Source: Desulfosoma sp. (GTDB lineage Bacteria > Desulfobacterota > Syntrophobacteria > Syntrophobacterales > DSM-9756). From it: 30,455 bases of DNA. Shown here one piece after another: positions 7,638 to 15,672 of this stretch. The stretch spans positions 1-30,455 of the forward strand of contig JBBFKY010000016.1 in NCBI GenBank assembly GCA_037481875.1, given 5' to 3'. Under the pieces are notes generated by a model. That model ran no database searches. It saw only the letters and a list, made by a program, of their open reading frames with translations, and was not told the origin of the DNA. The position numbers and the translations under genes are program-made. How positions within the stretch are numbered: the stretch's first letter is position 1; every line of letters starts with the position of its first letter.

Positions 7638-8462
7638 ATGAAAAAGAGAATTCTGTTGTTGACCCTGTGTGCTTTGCTTATGGGGGGTGGTGTTGCCAAC
7701 GCCCAGTTTTTTAATAACTGGTATTTCAATCCCTACGGGACTGGGTTTGGCGCGGCCATAGAGATTACAGAATATTTCGATCTTACCGGTATCGCTTACG
7801 TGGAAAACACGATAACCGGTTCTGGCCCGGCGGGAACTTTCACGGATCATGGAGTGTTCAAATCCTTCAGCCATGATGGTGGTTCAGGGTGGCCGAGCGA
7901 CATCGAAATCACGGCAACCTTTGTGGCAACAGGAACCTTTACTGATTTAGCGAGCGGAACCTTCACCTTTGATCCAGGGGGCACGTTAGAGATCTATGCT
8001 GATCCTAGCCCCGACTATGGAACGCCCACTGACATATACGGCGCCAACAACGGGACTCTCATTGGCGTATGGACGCTTGTTTCCGGCGGAGGACAACTAG
8101 AGAATGCAGTACCTAACGGAGATATTTCCGTCTACTTTACGGCTACTTACTTGGCCTCGGATTATTGGTTTACGCCTTCGGGAGTCGACATGAGCACGCT
8201 CGCGCCACCTATCATTGCCATCTCTTTGGCGACCACGAATGCAAGCGTGACAGCGCCGAACTCTACAGTGGTGCCCGAATTTGGCGATTGGTTTGATCCG
8301 GATCCACCCGGCACTAGCAACCGGCCACTCCAATTGTGGATGAGTAATAACGGGCAATATCGTGTCGGCGTTGTGCCTGAACCGGCGACCATGCTGCTCT
8401 TGGGCTCTGGATTGGCAGGCCTTGCCGGCTTCGCGAAACGAAGAAAGTCTTCCAAAAAATAG
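7638..8462 (+). CDS. PEP-CTERM sorting domain protein
   Basis: A 274-residue secreted protein. Residues 1-22 are a signal peptide ending at ANA (MKKRILLLTLCALLMGGGVA then NA). The central ~220 residues are Gly/Thr/Ser-rich and beta-strand-like without recognised catalytic motifs. The last 29 residues are a complete PEP-CTERM signal: VPEP at ~246-249, hydrophobic stretch ATMLLLGSGLAGLAGF, then KRRK. In known systems an exosortase recognises this tail and processes the protein at the membrane, usually alongside exopolysaccharide export. The start at 7638 is set by AAGGAG at 7625-7630; the frame is open 90 bases further upstream but the signal peptide favours this ATG. Function of the mature protein is unknown; a surface or matrix protein is the likely role. 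Confidence 0.92.
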   Translation: MKKRILLLTLCALLMGGGVANAQFFNNWYFNPYGTGFGAAIEITEYFDLTGIAYVENTITGSGPAGTFTDHGVFKSFSHDGGSGWPSDIEITATFVATGTFTDLASGTFTFDPGGTLEIYADPSPDYGTPTDIYGANNGTLIGVWTLVSGGGQLENAVPNGDISVYFTATYLASDYWFTPSGVDMSTLAPPIIAISLATTNASVTAPNSTVVPEFGDWFDPDPPGTSNRPLQLWMSNNGQYRVGVVPEPATMLLLGSGLAGLAGFAKRRKSSKK

Positions 8463-8494
8463 GGCCATAAGACGCAGCCCTTTAAACTGCAGGA

Positions 8495-8521
8495 GCGGTG
8501 GACGGCTATCCGTTCCACCGC
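8495..8521. terminator. Hairpin between convergent genes
   Basis: GCGGTGGA (8495-8502) pairs with TCCACCGC (8514-8521), extended inside by CGG/CCG with one bulged T and a CTAT loop. It sits between the end of the PEP-CTERM gene (8462) and the end of the convergent radical SAM gene (8564). A T-rich but not pure-T segment (TTCTGTCGTT) follows on the + side. It is a probable terminator or transcript-end stabiliser. Confidence 0.55.
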
Positions 8522-8563
8522 TTCTGTCGTTAACGAGAAAAAGACGATCACTCCCTTCCTCAC

Positions 8564-10078
8564 TCAGCCCGAAAGCTTAGCCGGCTGTCTTTTGGACCCC
8601 ATTCTCGACTCATAGAGAAAGCGGCGTAGAGTTGTATACCCGGTGATCTTTTGCAACCTGCGAAGCAGGATAAAGGATCGCCAGAGGGGTTGTTGGATTC
8701 TGCCTAGCCGGTAAAGGGTTGCAATGCATCGAAGGAGGGCAGGAGGGGTCTTTTCATCCTCGTCGTACATGTAGTAGTTGCTTTTTCTCATGGCCTGCCT
8801 TTTGGTCAAATCCTTGATGGTGTGCACATCGAGACCGTAAGAATCGGGCAAATGGGCCGGAAATAAGAAATTTCGCTTTTCCACGGCCAGAGAAGGAAAA
8901 TCTTTTCTAACCCTTTCAGTAATAGGAGCCCCATTGTATAAACGGATGCCCACGGCCACGTTGATAAGATCCCAGGAAGCAGCCGCCTTTTCCATTGTTT
9001 CGAAAGTTTCCTGAAGGGTCTGGGTCGTTTCCCCCGGAGCTCCCAGAAGAAGGTACCATGTAACTGGAATCCCTGCCTTTTGCAGAAGCTCTCCGGTTCT
9101 TAAGATGTCTTTTTTTCGAAAATTTTTACCCAAAGATTCAAGCATGCGATCCGAGCCCGATTCGGCGCCCACGTCCACTTCGGTGAACCCCGCTTTCTTC
9201 ATCAGTTCCACCAGTTCTTCGTCCACAGCTCCCGGATTCAGTCCCATGGTGCGGACTTGAAGGTGCAGTTGACGAGCGATAAGAAGTTTAAGAACATTCT
9301 TAGCGTGCGGTAACGGAATGTTGAACGTGCTATCAGTAAACTCCACACACCGGATTCCGGTTTTCTCAACAAGGAGAGCAATTTCGTCAACGACTCTTTC
9401 TGGTTTCTTCAAGCGATACGTTCGCCCTTCGATGCGATTGTACGTGCAATAGACGCACGCAAGCGGACAACCTCGTTTGGTCTGCACTTGTAAAGGCGAG
9501 TTGTATTGAAGATAGGGTTTAAGGTCTAAATAACGACTGGGATCAACCACAGGCAGGCTGTTTAGATCGCGCACTCTGGAAGGAGCATGCTCTACCACCG
9601 TGCCATTGCTGGATCTATAAATCAGCCCAGGGACGTCTTCCAAAGGTGCGCCGTCTCTGATGCGCCCCAAAAAGGACACCATAGCTTCTTCTCCATCCCC
9701 GGCAATGGCAAAGGGGACACCAAAAAACTCCAGCATCTCTCTCCCGTTGATTCCCAGGGCGGGACCTCCGAGAACAATCGGCCCTGAAAAAGACTGTTTG
9801 CAGGGTTCGATGACGTTAGTCTTTGTGGATTCCAGTAAAAACTGTGTCTGGAACCCTACGGAATTGTCGATATTGCGAACGCTGATACCCACCACATCGG
9901 GTCGATGTTGTGCGACCGCTTTTCTGATAGCTTCCGCCGGGTTGGAAGCAAAACAGAGATCGAGCACCGTAACATCATGACCGGCTTGTTCCACAGCGGC
10001 GGCGACACAACACAGCCCGAAGGGAATAACGGGCCAGGGCTGTTTGAAGGTATTGGAATTGATCAGTAAAACTTTCAT
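8564..10078 (-). CDS. Cobalamin-binding-type radical SAM protein
   Basis: A 504-residue protein with the architecture of B12-binding/radical SAM enzymes: a Rossmann-like N-terminal domain (residues ~1-140, MKVLLINSNT, PDVVGISVRN, VLGGPALG) and a radical SAM core with the 4Fe-4S ligands C204-x3-C208-x2-C211 (GCPLACVYC). Later core strands include EFTDSTFN, VDVGAESGSDRML and WYLLLGAPGET. A classical DxHxxG cobalamin ligand is not visible, so B12 binding is uncertain. Such enzymes do methylations, rearrangements or cyclisations on lipids and natural products. It starts 30 bp after the MMPL gene with AAAGGGG in front of ATG, so it is the last gene of that operon. The substrate is unknown; lipid or small-molecule modification is inferred from context. 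Confidence 0.85.
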   Translation of the reverse strand: MKVLLINSNTFKQPWPVIPFGLCCVAAAVEQAGHDVTVLDLCFASNPAEAIRKAVAQHRPDVVGISVRNIDNSVGFQTQFLLESTKTNVIEPCKQSFSGPIVLGGPALGINGREMLEFFGVPFAIAGDGEEAMVSFLGRIRDGAPLEDVPGLIYRSSNGTVVEHAPSRVRDLNSLPVVDPSRYLDLKPYLQYNSPLQVQTKRGCPLACVYCTYNRIEGRTYRLKKPERVVDEIALLVEKTGIRCVEFTDSTFNIPLPHAKNVLKLLIARQLHLQVRTMGLNPGAVDEELVELMKKAGFTEVDVGAESGSDRMLESLGKNFRKKDILRTGELLQKAGIPVTWYLLLGAPGETTQTLQETFETMEKAAASWDLINVAVGIRLYNGAPITERVRKDFPSLAVEKRNFLFPAHLPDSYGLDVHTIKDLTKRQAMRKSNYYMYDEDEKTPPALLRCIATLYRLGRIQQPLWRSFILLRRLQKITGYTTLRRFLYESRMGSKRQPAKLSG

Positions 10079-10108
10079 AAAAAAACCCCTTTCGTTCTAG
10101 GATGAAAG

Positions 10109-12490
10109 TCAAAGTTTTGTGTTCGATATGTGACAAAGAACCCTCGGTTGACCGGATACCTGCAGACAAAGAATCAGTGCCGGAAGAAAAAGGAGATCCC
10201 CAGCAAGCGCACTGAGCATGATCATGACGCTTAGAAAGCCGAAATGGATCGTGGGAACAAAATGACTGAGCACCGAAACCCCGAAGCCGATCAAAAGAAT
10301 CAGGGTGGACGAGGTCATAGCCTGTCCTTTGGTCAAGATACCAAACGACAAGGATTGTGACGGGGTTAAACCTGAACTTCGGTTCTCCACATAGACACCG
10401 ATGAAATGGATGGTGTTGTCCACAACCATGCCGATGGCTACGGCGGCAATGATCGCTGTGGCCGTATTGAGGGGGATGTCTAGAAGCCCCATGAGGCCGA
10501 AATTAAGAGCCAAAGGGAACAGGTTGGGAATGAGACTAAGAAGCCCCAACTTCCAGGACCTCAAGGCTATGATCATAATGGGCCAGATCACAAGGATCGC
10601 CAAGGCTAAGCTTTGAGTCTGACCGCTGACCAAGGCCTCTGTGGTGTTCACTCCATGGACGGCCCGACCGCTCAGCCGAACGGTCACTCCTTCCGGAGCC
10701 TGGGATTCGGCAAATTCCCTCATACGTTGGAGGATTTCAGCCTGAGCGCTTGAACGGTGTTCGGAAAGACGAAAGGTCACCCGGGCATGGCTGTAAGAGT
10801 CGTTGACGTAGGCTTTGAGGTCTTTGGGATCGTAAAGCAGGAGGTACTGAGCGATGAGATCACGTTTTTCAGGAAGGCGATAAAAATCGGGATGCTCTTG
10901 ATGAAAAGCTTTGTTCATATCTTTTAAGAAATCCACCAAAGAAAGAGACGTGTCGACACCGTCCAAAGCTTTTCCTCGTGCCTGAAGAGCTTCCAAGTAG
11001 CGCAATAGACCGGGATCCTTGAAAGCATCTGTTTTGTGGGCGTTGACCGACACATCAAAGGAACCGACGCCCGCCAGATTCTGCTCAACAAAGGTGAAGG
11101 ACCGTCGCAAAGGGTCTGAAGGTTTAAAATAGTCAAGCAGATTGGTTTCTACCCGAATTTTTTGAGCCAGAAAGGCACCGGCGAGCATAAGGAACACACC
11201 TCCGGTGACAAGGGTCTTGGGGTGGTTGAGAACCAGTCGACGCGTCGCTTCAAGAATCCACATCATGGTCCTTTTTTCCCGGTCCTTTATGTAAAGGTTT
11301 TCCGGCGGAAAAAGCAGGATCAAAGGGGGAAGGAGCACAAAGGCGAAGAAGAACTCGAAAACCATCCCCAGAGACGCGGTCCACGCGAAATCACGAATGG
11401 GAGGAATGGGGCTGACAGCCAGGGACAGAAACCCCACAAAGGTGGTCAGTGTCGTGAGAAAAGACGGGCGGATGACCCGTGCAAGCACAGAGTTCAGGGC
11501 TCGGCGCCGATCGTTTCCTGCAGAGTGCAGAACGTTTATCTCCAGGTGGCTAAAGATATGAACCGTGTCGGAAAGGGAAAGGGCCATCACAAGGGGAGGG
11601 ACGATGACCGTGACATTGTGCAAGGTGATTCCCGCCATGGGAAAGAAACCCATGGTAGCCGTCAGGCAAGCGGAAATGTTCAAAAGGGCCAAGAGGGTAA
11701 GCTGAAATCTTCTGAAGATCCAATGAATCGTAAGACCGATAAGAAGGTATGTGATGGGAATGAAACGAAAAAGGTCGTCCTTCATGTACTGACTCAAACT
11801 GACGTTCATAACAGTCCAGCCGGCCAGATGAAATGAGGTCCCGTCGCTTCGGTACGGTTCAAGAATCCTTTCGGTTGCAGAAAGCAGGCGTTTTCGATGA
11901 TCGGGATCTTCAGGACGGTCATCCGGAAAGACGACGATGGCGGTAGTGGTTGCGTCTTGGGATAGGATCTGGCGCACATAGAGAGGGTTGGACAGGGCGC
12001 GGGAACGCAGTTCTTGAAGTGCCTCCTGGGATTCCGGAATTTCTTCAAGGAAAGGGTGGACTTCAAAAAAACCTTCGCCGCCTCGAGTCTCGTTCACGTT
12101 GGCAAGGCTCAAGACCTCGCGCACCCCGGGCAGGTTTTCCAGCTTTTCCGTGACCTCCTTGATAAGCTGCAGGTTTTCTTTGGAAAAAAGGTCAGGTTTT
12201 TGAAACGCGATCACAAAAAATTCGTCGTTTCCAAAGACTTTTTTGAGCTCTTCGTAGAAGAGCGTGTCCGGATGATCTTCCAAGGTAAAGTAATCGACGT
12301 TGTTGACGGTTTGCACAAACGGTGCGAAAGCGCCAAAGCCGAAGGCGACGAGAAGGCCGAGTCCCAGGCACAGTCGGGATCGACGCGTGACAAAGTCAGG
12401 AAGCTTATCCAAACATCCCATGATGCGCGGCATGGAACCTGAAAATCCTTTCCTTCGCGGCCGTCGGCCTGGCCGGCTAAGTGCGTTCAT
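10109..12490 (-). CDS. MMPL/RND-superfamily transporter
   Basis: A 793-residue membrane protein with the two-fold RND layout: a first span (LCLGLGLLVAFGFGAFAPF), a large periplasmic loop (~60-230), a bundle of five spans, a further span (~430-450), a second loop, and five final spans. Diagnostic motifs are VMALSLSDTVHIFSHLE in the first half and GMVVDNTIHFIGVY in the second, the MMPL proton-relay regions. Family members move hydrophobic compounds (lipids, hopanoids, siderophores) from the inner membrane using proton flow. It lies between an outer-membrane barrel gene (37 bp upstream) and the radical SAM gene. The start is uncertain: ATG at 12490 or at 12433, the latter giving a more normal N-terminus. 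The cargo is not shown by sequence. Confidence 0.88.
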   Translation of the reverse strand: MNALSRPGRRPRRKGFSGSMPRIMGCLDKLPDFVTRRSRLCLGLGLLVAFGFGAFAPFVQTVNNVDYFTLEDHPDTLFYEELKKVFGNDEFFVIAFQKPDLFSKENLQLIKEVTEKLENLPGVREVLSLANVNETRGGEGFFEVHPFLEEIPESQEALQELRSRALSNPLYVRQILSQDATTTAIVVFPDDRPEDPDHRKRLLSATERILEPYRSDGTSFHLAGWTVMNVSLSQYMKDDLFRFIPITYLLIGLTIHWIFRRFQLTLLALLNISACLTATMGFFPMAGITLHNVTVIVPPLVMALSLSDTVHIFSHLEINVLHSAGNDRRRALNSVLARVIRPSFLTTLTTFVGFLSLAVSPIPPIRDFAWTASLGMVFEFFFAFVLLPPLILLFPPENLYIKDREKRTMMWILEATRRLVLNHPKTLVTGGVFLMLAGAFLAQKIRVETNLLDYFKPSDPLRRSFTFVEQNLAGVGSFDVSVNAHKTDAFKDPGLLRYLEALQARGKALDGVDTSLSLVDFLKDMNKAFHQEHPDFYRLPEKRDLIAQYLLLYDPKDLKAYVNDSYSHARVTFRLSEHRSSAQAEILQRMREFAESQAPEGVTVRLSGRAVHGVNTTEALVSGQTQSLALAILVIWPIMIIALRSWKLGLLSLIPNLFPLALNFGLMGLLDIPLNTATAIIAAVAIGMVVDNTIHFIGVYVENRSSGLTPSQSLSFGILTKGQAMTSSTLILLIGFGVSVLSHFVPTIHFGFLSVMIMLSALAGDLLFLPALILCLQVSGQPRVLCHISNTKL

Positions 12491-12527
12491 GGCAAAGCAC
12501 TCGAGGGCGGGCCGCGTTGAGGTAACG

Positions 12528-14564
12528 CTAAAAATCGTATCGGAGGGTCACGTAAGCTTGGTCGTTATGGCTGTACGTCCCGAGAAAGGTATCGGAAGGA
12601 CCGGCGAAAAGGTTTAATCCGGCCGAGACGGCAAGGGGGGCGAAACGGCGGTAAGTGAGTGAAGGATTCCAGGTGCTTCCGCCGTCGGTGAGCATAATCA
12701 TTCCACGTAAGCGTGCTTCCAGGTCACCTCGAAGGAAATCCTTTCGAATTTCTCCATTCAGGGACACGTTATGCCGTTTGAAATAAAGAACGGAGTCGTC
12801 ATAGTCCAAAAGCACCTGATGGCCAAGCTGGAGGTTGGTGTACCAATCATGAGGCCATGTGCGGTCGATTCCCGCCACGGAAAAAAGAATCCGCTGAGTC
12901 ACGGAAGTGAGATCGGATCTGAGGAAAACAGCATGGGAAGACAAGGCTGTTTCTCCGCGGAATCCGAAGGGCCCGAGCACGGTTTCCCATTCGAAGCCGA
13001 AGGTATGCGTCCTCTGGTAATCCACGGTCACATTCCCAGGGACCAACGTCCCCTGGAATGTCGCTTTGATTATTTCGTCGGGATCGAAGGACCCGTTGCT
13101 GCGAATGCCCTTGACCGGAAAGCTCGTGATAAAAGGCATGGGATTCCATGCGTAAAGGTAGCTTGCGGCCAGATCCCAGCCGGAAAGAGTGATTCCGGTG
13201 CGTAAGCCCCACTGTGTATTTCGAAACGTATGGGACGGTTCGTTTTCGTCGATTCCCACCGATGCCACGGCTTTTTGAAGCGGTGCCGGCAGCGGAGCCT
13301 TTTTGAGAACTTCCCGTGTGTGGCGAAAGACGGCCCAGTCGGTTCCGAAAAAGTCGATATCCGCCGGTTCAAAAAACGGAATGGCGACAACTTCGAAAGA
13401 TAGAGGCTCACGAAGGAAACGCACACGGGCCATCCAATTGGGGATTTTTCTTTCTTCCAAAGTTGGGACGAGGAACTGCCTGAGGTCCTGCGGGTTCACG
13501 TTGTCCACGGGGCTTAGCTGGTCGGTTTTTCCCCATCGTATGATTTGCTTTCCTAAGCGAAGTTCCCAAGGCCCCTTGGTTCCATGGAAATAGGTCTCGT
13601 AAAGCTTAAATTCATGATCGTTCCAATCCCTATGAGGGCCGAACCAAAGGGTGTCCGATTCCCCCGAGACAAGAACATGGCTGTTTTGCAGAGGTGTTTC
13701 CAAGGGAAGCTTTGATTCCAGCCGAACACGGTTTCGAAAGGTTTGAGTGTGTTCAAAGGAGTCATCCTTTTTGAGGTCCAGGCCACCCGTAACTTCAAGG
13801 AAGCCTCGAAAACGTAACCTTTCAAGGGCATTTTTCGGGGCCTGTTCGGGTGCGGGTTCGTCTGTGGAAACGTGAGACGCGTTTTCGACCGAGTTGACAA
13901 ATGAGGCAGTTTGCGTTGTCGGGACCGTTTGCCGGGTTTCCAAGGAAGATTCACCGGTGGCAAAAGACACTTGCGTATTCTTGTTCGGGCCATGATCGAA
14001 AACGGGTGATGGATTGCCGGGCGGCGAAGAGCAAGAAAGGATGCTTGAGGATTTGGGGACGGGATACGGCTTTGCCTCGTTTTCTTCGAGAGGGGATTCA
14101 AAGACTACATGGATCGCAGAGGACTCCTTTTCCACTCGGTATTGAAGCGGTGTGCCTTTTTTCAGGAAAAAAGTGTAGTGTAAGTGATCCGGGTGACGAG
14201 AATAGGTGATTTTTTCGATGCGACGATCCAGAGAAACCGGAACGGTTCCATCGGTGAGCCCGGGCGATTCTCTCGAAAAGTAAAGATCTACCGTAAAACG
14301 CCGAGGGGCTTCCAAAAAAGATGTTCGAACCAGCGACGCAGTCTCCGCCGATCGAATTTCGAACCGGGTCTGGTGCATGGAGACATGAAGCGCATGTTGG
14401 ACGGAGCCTTTGTCCTGAGCGGCAATGCTCATGGAGGCCATGAGGATGAGAAAACTCGCAGCCATGACCACACTGGGCACCAGGAGGGACATCGAAGACT
14501 TAAGCCGTCTCGAAAGGTGAAACGGGACGTCCGCGGCGCCTTTCACCGGATTCTCCTTTACCAT
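12528..14564 (-). CDS. Outer-membrane beta-barrel protein with N-terminal AMIN domain (DUF1302-like)
   Basis: A 678-residue protein. A signal peptide lies at ~20-48 (SMSLLVPSVVMAASF then AAQ). Residues ~50-150 resemble an AMIN domain (RFTVDLYF, RIEKITYSRHPDHLHYTFFL, AIHVVFES), found in secretins and cell-wall amidases for envelope localisation. After a Ser/Pro-rich linker the remaining ~450 residues are beta-barrel-like, with the DUF1302-type signature LRLGKQIIRWGKTDQLSPVD and N-P-x-D, and a terminal aromatic strand (YVTLRYDF) as recognised by the Bam complex. The 7-bp overlap with the LolA-like gene and the downstream MMPL gene suggest it is the outer-membrane partner. A GTG at 14546, preceded by AAGGAG, is an alternative start. 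A transport role is inferred. Confidence 0.75.
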   Translation of the reverse strand: MVKENPVKGAADVPFHLSRRLKSSMSLLVPSVVMAASFLILMASMSIAAQDKGSVQHALHVSMHQTRFEIRSAETASLVRTSFLEAPRRFTVDLYFSRESPGLTDGTVPVSLDRRIEKITYSRHPDHLHYTFFLKKGTPLQYRVEKESSAIHVVFESPLEENEAKPYPVPKSSSILSCSSPPGNPSPVFDHGPNKNTQVSFATGESSLETRQTVPTTQTASFVNSVENASHVSTDEPAPEQAPKNALERLRFRGFLEVTGGLDLKKDDSFEHTQTFRNRVRLESKLPLETPLQNSHVLVSGESDTLWFGPHRDWNDHEFKLYETYFHGTKGPWELRLGKQIIRWGKTDQLSPVDNVNPQDLRQFLVPTLEERKIPNWMARVRFLREPLSFEVVAIPFFEPADIDFFGTDWAVFRHTREVLKKAPLPAPLQKAVASVGIDENEPSHTFRNTQWGLRTGITLSGWDLAASYLYAWNPMPFITSFPVKGIRSNGSFDPDEIIKATFQGTLVPGNVTVDYQRTHTFGFEWETVLGPFGFRGETALSSHAVFLRSDLTSVTQRILFSVAGIDRTWPHDWYTNLQLGHQVLLDYDDSVLYFKRHNVSLNGEIRKDFLRGDLEARLRGMIMLTDGGSTWNPSLTYRRFAPLAVSAGLNLFAGPSDTFLGTYSHNDQAYVTLRYDF

Positions 14565-15379
14565 GCTTCAAGAGCCCGGACTGTAAAGGAATTGTCGTCA
14601 AGCCCGGTATTGTAGTTGATGCTCAGGGTTTTCAGAATGGTTCGATGGCCGTCTTTAAGGTTTTCCATGACGACCTCCATTTCCGTCCAAATCCCTTGCA
14701 CCTGCTTGAGATTTCGAACTGTGTAGGTCTTAATGTGCTCTCCCTTCTTGTCCACATACTGGATCCGCATGGGTACCCAAATTTCCTTGGCGGCCCAGAC
14801 TCGCACCATGCCGTACTGGGATGGTGGAGTTTCCAGAGGAGTGGATTCCAGGATCCAGCAGGGAACATCGCCCACGGTTTCTTCACCGATCACCCGATGT
14901 TGGGAAGCCTCCACAGCCCGACGCTCCAGGTCTTCATAGCTGAAGTCCGAATTGACGAAACTTTGAGATTTTTGAGCCGTCGCGATGCGTCGGCTTCTCT
15001 TCAGTGCCGGTAGATAAAGGAACTGTTCGGTATCGCCGGGTTTCGCTTCGAGAACGAGAAAGCCTGTACCTTCAATATCCGCAGGTGAAAGAAATCGAAT
15101 CAGAGACTTTCGTGCCGAACCATCGGTTTTGACGGAGACTCGAAGTCGTCGCACCCTTTCGGAGCCGCCGGCACTCAGAAGAACCATTTCCGCTTCCGTG
15201 ACGGAATCTCGACCTACGTCGCGATCGAAAATACGTTGCGCGATATCCTTGCCATCAGGCATTTGCGCCCCACAAGGGCAAGGCGCCAAAAGAACATAAA
15301 TGACGAGAAACCATAGGATGAAGGCGGCACAGCAATAAGGCTCTTCAGCGTTTTGTCTTTGTCGAAAAGGAATCGTCAT
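14558..15379 (-). CDS. Outer membrane lipoprotein-sorting (LolA-like) protein
   Basis: A 273-residue exported protein: signal segment AAFILWFLVIYVLLAPCPCG ending near GAQ, then a LolA/LolB-like half-barrel. Typical pieces are LLSAGGSERVRRLRVSVKTD, SLIRFLSPADIEGTGFLVLE, FLYLPALKRSRRIA, FSYEDLERR and WVPMRIQYVDKKGEHIKTYT. The DLER and 'P-A-L-K-R-x-R-R-I' features are common in the family of outer membrane lipoprotein-sorting proteins encoded next to MMPL transporters. They probably bind a lipid in the periplasm. ATG at 15379 has AAAGGG at the right distance; the frame extends to TTG at 15388. It is the first gene of the export module, 293 bp after the ThiF-nitroreductase gene. Confidence 0.85.
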   Translation of the reverse strand: MTIPFRQRQNAEEPYCCAAFILWFLVIYVLLAPCPCGAQMPDGKDIAQRIFDRDVGRDSVTEAEMVLLSAGGSERVRRLRVSVKTDGSARKSLIRFLSPADIEGTGFLVLEAKPGDTEQFLYLPALKRSRRIATAQKSQSFVNSDFSYEDLERRAVEASQHRVIGEETVGDVPCWILESTPLETPPSQYGMVRVWAAKEIWVPMRIQYVDKKGEHIKTYTVRNLKQVQGIWTEMEVVMENLKDGHRTILKTLSINYNTGLDDNSFTVRALEAW

Positions 15380-15672
15380 GGTTGTCAACCCTTTCGCTGG
15401 AAAGCCAAAAACTTGTCCATGAACTCACAATGCCAAGGTTTTCATGTCGTTTCAAAGACGGGCGAGCGCCGTCTCGTTCTTAGGAACCTGAATGTCTATT
15501 TTTTCTTGGGGCGCGGGTCTTTGGCCCGCACGTTTTACGGAAGGGACGCCTGCGCTCTCAGGGTCATTCCACTCCCGAACAACCTTCTAGGCCGCATAAG
15601 GTTAAGGGTTATTTTCCTTGGGGTGTTCAAATCAAGGAACCATGTTCTCACCAACTTCGGTAAAACCACCGG
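15380..15672. other. Spacer with GC-rich repeat pieces
   Basis: 293 bases without a gene. An AGACGG/CCGTCT stem lies at about 15456-15475, and a block around 15511-15565 contains GCGGG-TCTTTGG-CCCGC followed by GGGACGCCTGCGCTCTCAGG, a copy of the dispersed repeat family also seen at 2387 and 22407. It probably holds the promoter of the LolA-like gene, but no clear box pair is visible. Confidence 0.45.

Noticed and set aside
11162-11836. 224-codon + strand frame inside the MMPL gene
   Set aside because: Antisense shadow of a clearly recognised transporter, rich in Lys/Gly/Glu/Gln without any fold.
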